Origin: Brachypterus glaber
Taxonomy: Eukaryota > Arthropoda > Insecta > Coleoptera > Kateretidae
DNA: 64,000 nucleotides
Direction: 5' to 3'
Assembly (NCBI GenBank): GCA_958510825.1
Contig: CAUEHQ010000002.1
Coordinates: 372,001-436,000, forward strand
How positions within the stretch are numbered: position 1 is the stretch's first letter; each line of letters starts with the position of its first letter. Positions 55,860 to 64,000 of this stretch are shown piece by piece. A program made the translations under genes and the position numbers. Under the pieces are notes generated by a model that was not told the origin of the DNA, did no database searches, and worked only from the letters and a program-made list of their open reading frames with translations.

Positions 55860-57670
55860 AAAAAACAATAAAAGTTTTGAAAAAAAAAGAGTAGTTTTGA
55901 AAAAAACTGTTTTTAAACACGTAATTAAGTTTGCAGAAAATATCGAAAATCAAGCTTATAAATGTGGGTAAATCGAGTTCGAAAAGTGCAAGTAAAAATT
56001 TTTTTTTTTCATTTTGATAATGATTACAGAGTGTTTAGTGTTCCTTTAATTCTTTTTAAAAGTTTGATTATTTGGAACAGAAAATCGGTTCCATGGATCA
56101 ACTTGTAAATTTACAGGATTATTGTGGGTACCCTAAGCTGTAAAAATTACACTCAACATTAGTCGATTCATAAAAATTTGTAAATAATCCGTAGATTTTC
56201 TAAAATTCTCATTTTTTTCAGTTTTTTTAAATTAATGTAAAGGATGAAAAAAATTTTCTTTAAAAACCATGGTGGGTGCTTATAGACAATTCATTCAAGT
56301 TTTTAAAACCGCCCTTTGATTTACTGTGCGGTCATTAGTTGCTGAGATATCGATGATCAAAAATAAAAGGATCATTTTTCATTAAAAGTCGAATATCTCA
56401 GCAAAAAATCGATGTAGAGAAAATAATAAAAAATCAAATTAGAACTGAACAAACAAGCTACCTGACCTTTGTATTGGTTTAATTGAAAAAAAAAATTTAA
56501 GACTGGGAACCAAAAAAAAAAAAGAAAAAAATGAAATTTTTTTATCTCACTCTATTTCCTATGGTTGCGCGATAACCGTATCTCACAAAAAAAATTGCCA
56601 AAAGATCTCAAAACTAGAAACTTAAAGCTTCAAAATTATTTTTTTTTAATCTCCATACGACCATTTTTCACTGAGATACAGATTTGGGATTTTTTTTGTT
56701 CCCTTAATTCTTTCCAGGTACCCCAGACATACATTTAAAAAGCAAGGTGGCATTAGCGTCCTTCTGGCTATGAACACGAAACTAACGTGTAATACCTGCG
56801 AGCGCAGCAGTGTTGTCATATTTACTGGATTCCACCTTGATCGCTATATATGTGATCAAAATATAATAATATTTACCATAGTCGCCCTCTACACTATATA
56901 CACTCGAACTAAAATATATATAAATATACAAAAAACGTACAAAATGGCATCCTTCTGAAACTCTGAGAAATGATTCCTTACATTAAAATGCAACGTTTGG
57001 CGTGTTTTTCGGCATTTGGTAAAGTAGAGTCCGATATACGGATGCCACCTTACCACGGACGCCACCTTTACCGCGATTTTTACATGGGAAGATGCCACCT
57101 TGTACACCATATAAATATATACTATTTTTTTCTGGATACCCCTTATATCCAATTAAAAAATATATAGTGGTTTTTAAGTGAGGAAATATTGGGCTACACG
57201 CACAATACTTTAAGAAAATGAAAAAAAAATGTTGTGCATGTCATTACGCCTAAAATGAAGCAATGTAGTGCATTTTCGAACTTAAAAGAGCACAGTCCAA
57301 ACCTATCTGAAAGAAAACTTTCTGATTTTTTTTTTGAGGTTATCCATTTACTATAACACACTATAACAATACAGGGTATTGTCGTGTTAAAAAGAATTAA
57401 ATAAAAAATCCTTCGGCCTTAAAAAAATAAAACAGCTTAAGAAACATATCTTTTCAAAAAATGGCTGTGAGCCACCTCTAATTTTTTTTCAAAAATTCTG
57501 AAAAAAATTAGGGATGATACTCTTACTCCAATGAACAAATTGAGACCTCCAAATTTTTCAATTTAAAATTTCGGTGGGTAACCCTAACATACATATGTAC
57601 TACATTGTATACATATTAAGCTATTTTTTCAATTTTTAGTTTTTTTTTTTTAATTTGAGTAATTTGTGGC
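55860..57670. other. Unassigned AT-rich region, probable decayed transposon DNA
   Basis: No gene recognised. GATTACAGAGTGTTTAGTGTTCC at 56026 looks like a Tc1/mariner-type end, but no partner was found. Phrases such as GAGATATCGATGATC (56342) and CGAATATCTCAGC (56390) form loose dyads. The word GATGCCACCTT or its complement recurs at about 56747, 57042 and 57091. The short frames at 56770-57167 are not convincing. Confidence 0.4.
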
Positions 57671-57679
57671 TATTCAGAG

Positions 57680-57797
57680 GCTCGCATAAGAACATAATAC
57701 ATAACAATGCCATGCCGTGATTGGCTTGATGTGCCGCCATGTATATTGCAAGCCAATCACGGCATCGTATTATTATGTTTTATGTTCTTATGCAAGC
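57680..57797. mobile_element. 118-bp palindromic MITE
   Basis: Arms of about 50 bp: GCTCGCATAAGAACATAATAC and AATGCCATGCCGTGATTGGCTTG on the left, with CAAGCCAATCACGGCAT and TATGTTCTTATGCAAGC on the right. Fold-back is nearly complete with a short centre. Target duplication is unclear. Confidence 0.7.
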
Positions 57798-57835
57798 TTT
57801 TGGATAGGTTTTAAGTCATGTAGTCTGTCCTCCTT

Positions 57836-58453
57836 ATGGGACTTTCTGAGTGAAATCTCGGAAATCTGACGGACAATTTTTATTTTTTTTGTAACTTCCA
57901 GCATTTATTTATAGTGTTAAAAGACACAAATAACAATAGTTTTTAGGTCTCCAACTATTTTAATTACTTAGATACACCACTTAAAAGTTTAAACATACCT
58001 GCATGCGCGTGACTATTTAGTTGCTTATAGCTTATCAACGATAAAACTTACAGATATGCTAAAAGCCTTTATTAAAAGAAAATTTCACGCGCTTTTCAAT
58101 TATGCAGAACAAATTACCCATTAATTTTCCTAAAATAGAGAAAAAATACATTAAAAATGGATTTTTAAATTACGCTTTGATAACCACGAAAATATGAATT
58201 CAAAAAAACACTACAAAATTCTAAATATTTTTTGCTATTTAACAGTATTTTTTTAATGTGGAACGCTTTTACTGAGATGTTAGAAAAAAATATTTGTGGT
58301 TTAATAAATTACATTTTATATCATTTTATTAATTTTGAAGTTTCAAACGGGCGCCATCTTTTCGGCGTTGCCAGTGCATATTGAGGAAAAATATAAAAAT
58401 TTCAAAGTAACAATATTTACTGACATTTTCAATTAATCTTTAATTCCATACCT
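57836..58453. repeat. Left arm of a large inverted repeat
   Basis: About 600 bp, repeated in inverse orientation at 62325-62890. Landmarks are GACTTTCTGAGTGAAATC, GGAAATCTGACGGACAATTT, CTTATAGCTTATCAACG, GGGCGCCATCTTTT and TTAATCTTTAATT. Divergence is modest, with indels (an extra ~80 bp in this arm around 57930-58010). The arms enclose 3.9 kb. It could be the long terminal repeat of a foldback transposon or two related MITEs in opposite orientation. Confidence 0.75.
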
Positions 58454-58842
58454 GTTTATTGTCAAATAAATCCTTGATAATATTTGAATTATTCTTACTT
58501 TTGTTGAATAAACCATGGCAGATAATTTACGTAGTAGTAAATAGACATTTCGGGCTTATTTAGTTTAAACACAAACTGAACAATGTATTTATTTACTTAC
58601 TTTTAAATACAAACATGCCTTTTTATAAAACACAATTTAACGAACTTTTAACGAACTTTTGCAAAACAAACCATGTGATAATCTATTTTAAAATGTATTT
58701 CTTATAGTTATGCAATTGTTTATACTTTAGACGGTATATACAGTTGCATAACTATAACAAATACATTTTAATGCAAGGTTGGTCATATAGATATTTATTT
58801 GATTAATTTTACAGCCAAATCAATCATTTTATAAACCATAAT

Positions 58843-58993
58843 GGCTTAGTTTACACCGTAGGTACCAAACACTAGGTCCGGTTACCAAATTTAAATTTTA
58901 ACCAACCCCAGGAAACGACGCATGCGTATTTGCAATTATGACATAATTTGGTTCGCGGACCAAGGGTTTGGTACCTACGGTGTAAACTAAGCC
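58843..58993. mobile_element. 151-bp MITE, GGCTTAGTTTACACCG termini, copy 1
   Basis: Termini GGCTTAGTTTACACCGTAGG and their complement, giving inverted repeats of about 30 bp. It is flanked by AAT on both sides (58840-58842 and 58994-58996). It lies in the left arm of the palindrome. Confidence 0.75.
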
Positions 58994-59163
58994 AATTTAA
59001 CGAAGTTTTGGAAAAGCAACCATGTGATAACTTATTTTAAAATGTATTTCTTATAGTTATGCAATTGTATATACTTTAGAAGGTATAAACAGTTGCATAA
59101 CTATAAGAAATACATTTTAAAATAAGTTATCACATAGTTGCTTTTCCAAAAGTTCGTTAAATT

Positions 59164-59313
59164 GGCTTAGTTTACATCGTAGGTACCAAACCCTTGTCCG
59201 CGAGCCAAATTATGTCATAATTGCAAATACGCATGCGTCGTTCCCTGGGATTGGTTAAAATTTAAATTTGGCACCCTGACCAAGTATTTGGTACCTACGA
59301 TGTAAACTAAGCC
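59164..59313. mobile_element. 150-bp MITE, copy 2 (inverted relative to copy 1)
   Basis: The same termini as the copy at 58843 (GGCTTAGTTTACATCG), with ATT on both sides. It is the mirror image of copy 1 in the right arm of the palindrome, so the pair was probably generated by the inverted duplication, not by two insertions. Confidence 0.75.
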
Positions 59314-59455
59314 ATTATGGTTTATAAAATTATTGATTTGGCTGTAAAATTAATCAAATAAATAAATAAATAAATATCTATATGACCTACCACCCTTTAA
59401 CGAACCTTGCATTAAAATGTATTTGTTATAGTTATGTAACTGTATATACCGTCTA

Positions 59456-60402
59456 AAGTATATACAATTTCATAACTATAAGAAATTCATTTTAAAATAG
59501 GTTATCACATGGCTGCTTTTGCAAAAGTTCGTTAAATTGTGTTTTATAAAATAATTGATTTGGCTCTAAATATGAACAAGATATATCTAAAAAGGCATGT
59601 TTGTATTTAAAAGTGAGTGTTTATTCTAAATTAAGTAATAAGTACATTGTTAAGTTTGTGTTTAAACTAAATAAGCCCAAAATATCTATTTAGCACTACG
59701 TAAATTATCTGCCATGGTTTATTCAACAAAAGTAAGGATAATTTAATCATTATCAAGGATTTATTTGACAATAAACAGCCCAGATAACCAAAATCCGTCC
59801 GTTTGTCGGCCAGTTGCCTACTATTCGTTCTCTTAGTTTGGTAGCTGTTTGCTCTCAAGTGGGTGCCACCATTTGGCTGTCTATTGACGGAAATGTTTTC
59901 TGACAACGTATTGTGTGCAACCCACGGGCAACCGACGGGAAATCTTTTGCGTATACTTATTGTTCAAAGTATATACAATTGCATAACTATAAGAAATTCA
60001 TTTTAAAATAGATTATCACATGGCTGCTTTTGCAAAAGTTCGTTAAATTGTGTTTTATAAAATAATTGATTTGGCTCTAAATATGAACAAGATATATCTA
60101 AAAAGGCATGTTTGTATTTAAAAGTGAGTGTTTATTCTAAATTAAGTAATAAGTACATTGTTAAGTTTGTGTTTAAACTAAATAAGCCCAAAATATCTAT
60201 TTAGCACTACGTAAATTATCTGCCATGGTTTATTCAACAAAAGTAAGGATAATTTAATTATTATCAAGGATTTATTTGACAATAAACAGCCCAGATAACC
60301 AAAATCCGTCCGTTTGTCGGCCAGTTGCCTACTATTCGTTCTCTTAGTTTGGTAGCTGTTTGCTCTCAAGTGGGTGCCACCATTTGGCTGTCTATTGACG
60401 GA
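59456..60402. repeat. Two-copy direct repeat, 436-bp units, 511-bp period
   Basis: 59456-59891 and 59967-60402 are almost identical (a handful of substitutions). They are separated by 75 bp that starts ATGTTTTCTGACAACG. Each unit contains CTGCCATGGTTTATTC, GCCCAGATAACCAAAATCC and ends TGGCTGTCTATTGACGGAA. The short minus-strand frames in both units are repeat-derived. The unit overlaps the right arm of the palindrome. Confidence 0.85.
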
Positions 60403-60423
60403 ATAATAATAATAAATAAATCA

Positions 60424-60921
60424 GGCGTTGAGAACCAGAGTGGCCTAACCCACAAAATGTTATATTGATATTTTGTACTAAAATGATAGTTACTATAGTC
60501 GTGCCATTTTAAGAATGCGAATGGTGGGAATTATCTCGGACAAACTTAATATTATCTATCTCTTTTATTACTATGTCGTATCACGAGGCGAGCGCTAAAA
60601 CGTTGATTGAAGTAAGATACACCGTACGCTCACTCTAAAGGACTTCAACAAGAATATCAGCGAACGGCGCGTCGTAACTTAAAATGTGTACAGTCAATAT
60701 CTCATAGGCGCCGTGATTTGTCATTTCATTTATGTTTTCTGTGATTTTATAAATATTAGTATGCCACTGGTCGAATCCACACTCCAGCCGATATAGGGCA
60801 CTACTTGATACAGACCGCATTCGCATTCTTAAGATGATACGACTTTATAGTTACTATCATTTAAGGACAAAATACCCCAATATAAAATTTAGTGGGTTAG
60901 GCCACTTTGGTTCTCAACGCC
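60424..60921. mobile_element. Foldback MITE with ~100-bp terminal inverted repeats
   Basis: Starts GGCGTTGAGAACCAGAG and ends with the complement CTTTGGTTCTCAACGCC. Inside, GTGGCCTAACCCAC, ATGATAGTTACTATA and AAGAATGCGAATG all have inverted partners on the right. The interior has no coding capacity. Flanks are (AAT)n-like and AT-rich, so the target duplication is unclear. Confidence 0.75.
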
Positions 60922-61132
60922 TCGGGTATTTATTTATATGCGTTGCTATTGTTGTTTTTACAAGAGGGTTAGAAGGTGTAAATTTTCATACTCAAATTTG
61001 TGCAAACTTCATTTTATTACAAAAAATATAAGATATTATAAATATTTATGTACATACGTATAAAATCACAGATATGCATTCGTTTCGCACTAAAACTAAC
61101 TTAGGTACGTAATTATAGTACGTAAAACTTAC

Positions 61133-61223
61133 GACTTGATTTCTTTTTTGGATTTCTTTTTTATGGTTCCTTTCGGCGGATTTTTGAATTTTTCCATATT
61201 GATATACTGATAAGTGAATTGAT
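61133..61223 (-). CDS. Candidate coding exon with consensus splice sites (unknown gene)
   Basis: On the minus strand a pyrimidine-rich stretch ending TTATTTGCAG precedes 26 nt of possible 5' UTR. Then comes an ATG at 61197 and 21 codons plus two bases (start MEKFKNPPKGTIKKK, Lys-rich). The exon ends exactly at GTAAGT (donor, 61132-61127). An acceptor, start and donor this good in 91 bp are unusual for transposon debris. I do not recognise the protein, and the next exon was not found. It lies in the spacer between the large inverted-repeat arms, so it could be a captured gene fragment or part of a host gene whose introns are full of repeats. Confidence 0.35.
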
Positions 61224-62324
61224 CTGCAAATAACACAGAAGTGAAAAACAATTTTAGCGTTGATTTAAAATTTCAAAAAAGATCAAAACTCCTCACTCAA
61301 CGATTTAAGTATCATACACAACAATTTTCATGCAATTTTTTAATAGATTGCTGAAAAACATTATGTTTTAAACATAACATTGTAGCTTAAATATTTTTTT
61401 TACAATTTCGTTGTGGAATATTATGTTGTCAGCATGTTTTTCAATGAAAACCTGTTCGAAGATTTGTTTGTAAAAAATGCGCATCAAAATTGTTGTTTAA
61501 CATAACCTATTATATAAAATGACTATAATATATTCATCCAAGCAAAAAACTCCATCAAAATAATTTTAACAATTAACAACAATTAAAACATGACAAATGT
61601 TTTAATTGTTTTGACGGTTTTTTTGCTTGGATGAATATACTTTAGAACTTACGGAATTTAGAGTTGTGACATGCATAAAAATAGTTGTAACATGCATAAA
61701 ACATACCTTTTAGATATACTTTGACTTGTATATCCATCCTAGGATGGCACAAATACTAAATATACTATTCTATACACTGCTACAAATTGATGACATTTGT
61801 AGTTTTCTCACTAGAAATCACGGCATATTAACACCATATCGTTTATGAACACGTAATACCTCCTAACTGAAATTTTTGACCAGTTAGCATCCAAACCTTC
61901 TAAAATTAACCTTACACCACTTTATTTATATTGCTATAAATATTAAAAATACCAAACATAAAGTGCACATCAGGAAAGCGAATACCGCCAAAGCGAAGCC
62001 TCTTTTGCGCAAGCGCAATTCTCTTCTGCATTTAAGCAGTCTCTGATTTAAGGTAAGTTGCAGACAACGGGCTCCATCGTATTGTAGGAAATGTGTTGCC
62101 CGTAGGTTGCACCCCGTTTGCATACAACTGTTGATCAGAAACTATTTAAAATGCGCGTTCAACTTGGGTGGAAACATTTTTCTTGCAATTAGCATGCAAC
62201 TGACAGGCAAGGTTTTGTACTTCCAACTTATTGGCCTACTGTTGCAAGAAATTTACCAGCATTTTATTGACGCGACGCGTTTCCTTTGGATTTCCCAGGA
62301 GGCTTTGGTTATCTGGGAGGTATA
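61224..62324. other. Spacer of the large inverted repeat, no recognised gene
   Basis: Contains a dyad around TTCATCCAAGCAAAAA and its complement (61532-61634, with TTTTAATTGTT/AACAATTAAAA inside) that forms a ~100-bp foldback. A GC-richer patch at 61970-62300 holds GTTGCAGACAACGGGC and GTTGCACCCCGTTTGC. The frames at 61926-62123 (minus) and 62107-62331 (plus) are open but show no known motif. Confidence 0.4.
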
Positions 62325-62890
62325 TAATTAAAGATTAATTAAAAATGTTAGTAAATATTATTACTTTGAAATTTTTATATTTTCCCTCAATATGTACTGG
62401 CAACGCCAAAAAGATGGCGCCCGTTTGAAACTTCAAAATTAATAAAATGATATAAAATGTAATTTATTAAACCACAAATATTTTTTTCTAACATCTCAGT
62501 AAAAGCGTTCCACATTGAAAAAAACACTGTTGAATAGCAAAAAATATTTAAAATTTTGTAGTGTTTTTTTGAATTCATAATTTCGTGGTTATCAAAGCGT
62601 AATTTAAAAATCCATTTTTAATGTATTTTTTCTCTATTTTAGGAAAATTAATGGGTAATTTGTTCTGCATAATTGAAAAGCGCGTGAAATGTTCTTTTAA
62701 TAAAGGCTTTTAGCATATCTGTAAGTTTTATCGTTGATAAGCTATAAGCAACTAAATAGTCACAAAATAGTTGGAGACCTAAAAACCATTGTTAAATGTA
62801 TAATATAAATAAATGCTGAAAGTTACAAAAAAATTAAAAATTGTCCGTCAGATTTCCGAGATTTCACTCAGAAAGTCTCTTATGAGGAAA
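62325..62890. repeat. Right arm of the large inverted repeat
   Basis: The inverse partner of 57836-58453. The minus-strand frame 62387-62578 and the similar sequence at 58195-58380 reflect the same repeat. Its outer end is near TTTCACTCAGAAAGTC; its inner end reads CCCAGGAGGCTTTGGTTATCTGGGAGG, related to the CCCAGATAACCAAA junction in the direct repeat at 59.8 and 60.3 kb. Confidence 0.75.
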
Positions 62891-63569
62891 GCGGCAAATC
62901 CAGATAGTAAATACAGTCGATATTTGCGTGACCGCTTATCTAAAAATCCACTGCTAAGAAGGGCAGTAGTATTCGACTGTTGTTTTTAATTAATTTTTTT
63001 AACTATTAAATGTATATTTGACCATCGTTTCTGGAGGAGGAGGAAGGTGGCATGTTGGTTGTTGGTTGGGTCAGAGCCTGTGGCTCTCTTACCCGTGTTC
63101 CTTCCATTTTTTGTCATGTGTATTTGTTTTTTGGTGATTGACCTTGAGGTCTGTGCTGTGCTGCGTTGATAAATTATAAACCGGCTCTCCCAAGAATCCC
63201 TTTTTTTGTCTTATTTATTTTTGTCATTTGTATTTTTTTAATATTTATTGTTTTACTTAAACTAATTTTACATTTTGCTGAAATCAGACAGACATATTAT
63301 TAATTAACATAGACATGGGGACATAAATTGATTTAAAGTTATTGCCGAGGGTCTATCGTTTCTATCATTAAAATGAAGTCCAAGTTTGGCTGAAGATGAA
63401 TATGTAAACATTCGAAATTGCAATCGCAAAATAAAAAGTAATGTAGAGTTGACTGTAAATGCATTATTTATCTATACAGTTATTCAACTTAAATCACGCA
63501 ATAAAGCGTTTTAAAACAGCTCTTTACTACCTACGACCTTTATAAATATATTTAATATTGTAGGAGACC
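62891..63569. other. No recognised gene
   Basis: A GC-richer patch at about 63030-63180 stays open in two minus-strand frames over about 35-45 codons. It contains CGGGTAAGAG, a possible splice donor. This is too short and featureless to call. The rest is AT-rich. Confidence 0.4.
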
Positions 63570-63916
63570 AGGACCCACCCCATGGAGGTGACTGCTTGTC
63601 GGATCCCTCGCTTAATACCCACCCAACCTCCCTACCATTGAATAGGTGTTTTAATACTCATACTTAAAAGTTGATTTAAACTGTTTTTTACATTCAAATG
63701 TAGGCAGTATTTTTCTTTTTTTAATTCTAGAACAAATTAGTCCATCCTTTACTAGTGCATCTTCACTTATTCATTTTAGAATTAAAGACAGAAAAATATT
63801 GCCTACATTTAAAACTAAGCATCAGTTTAAATCAGCCTTAATGCCACGCAATGGGGAATTTGGCTGGGTATTAAGGGAGGAATCCGACAAGCACATACCT
63901 CAATGAGGGGGGTCCT
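63570..63916. mobile_element. 347-bp foldback MITE
   Basis: Starts AGGACCCACCCCATGGAGG and ends, in complement, AGGACCCCCCTCATTGAGG. The arms run inward through GCTTGTCGGATCCCTC, TTAATACCCA, AGTTGATTTAAACTG and TGTAGGCAGTATTTTTC, each with an inverted partner. Arms of about 160 bp surround a short centre. There is no coding capacity. About 85 bp follow to the window end without a feature. Confidence 0.75.
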
Positions 63917-64000
63917 ATGCACTTTCATCATTAAATATGTTTATAAATGTTTCTAAAAGGCCAATGTACGGTTGTTTATAAGACTGCGGCCTTAGATTGA

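Larger units (their letters stand above)
58453..59790. repeat. Large palindrome (~620-700-bp arms)
   Basis: The centre is near 59073, inside the phrase CTTTAGAAGGTATAAACAG. Matching landmarks outward are GCAATTGTATATAC/GTATAAACAGTTGC, AAAATGTATTTCTTATAG and its complement, AGTTCGTTAAATTG, and, outermost, GGTTTATTCAACAAAAGTAAG and its complement. Two copies of a 150-bp MITE sit symmetrically in the arms. Confidence 0.75.

Noticed and set aside
56770..57167. Overlapping short frames on both strands
   Set aside because: No motif, low complexity, and located between decayed DNA-transposon sequences.
59667..60369. Two similar small minus-strand genes
   Set aside because: They are the two units of a 511-bp tandem duplication overlapping a palindrome, with no known motif and different start positions.

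Overview
This window is repeat-rich, AT-rich animal DNA, most likely from an insect. R1-clade and Tx1-clade non-LTR elements, a Penelope-like element, Ty3/Gypsy elements, Tc1 and hAT elements and several foldback MITEs occur together. I cannot name the species. No complete host protein-coding gene is visible. The only candidate host sequences are a small exon with good splice sites at 61133-61223 (minus) and a possible non-coding first exon near 7070-7190. Nearly every believable protein belongs to a mobile element. One assembly gap (200 N) lies at 12370-12569.

Layout. 1-9.6 kb: microsatellites, hairpins and DNA-transposon remnants, namely a hAT-type element at 3306-4277 with 8-bp target duplications, a TTA-flanked palindromic MITE at 5286-5570 and a TA-flanked foldback element at 5762-6470. 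9.7-12.4 kb: a decayed Gypsy gag, a perfect 32-bp palindrome and hairpin-bearing tandem repeats. 13.0-17.9 kb: an almost full-length but frameshifted R1-clade element sitting inside a (TAG)n microsatellite. 18.7-19.9 kb: two Penelope-like copies head to head. 20.5-24.0 kb: a defective Gypsy element. 24.2-26.6 kb: a minisatellite and a Jockey/CR1-like fragment.

27.8-46.8 kb is a nest. hAT-like ends with matching 8-bp flanks enclose a dead non-LTR element. That element is split by a Tx1-clade element (28.7-33.3 kb, long intact ORF2) and by a young Ty3/Gypsy element (34.5-44.6 kb) with 2.06-kb LTRs, an uninterrupted pol and a canonical A AAA AAC frameshift site at the gag stop. Removing each guest restores the reading frame or the duplicated target of its host, which gives the order of events.

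47.0-54.8 kb: a second Tx1-like element carries a tRNA-headed SINE-like insert. It is followed by three long (CTGTCTCTGT)n arrays alternating with two nearly identical 5'-truncated R1-clade copies. With the (TAG)n element, this makes two distinct R1-clade families embedded in simple repeats, which is the most interesting theme of the window. 54.8-55.8 kb: a broken Tc1 transposase. 57.7-63.9 kb: a complex of nested inverted repeats, twin MITEs, a 511-bp tandem duplication and two more foldback elements.
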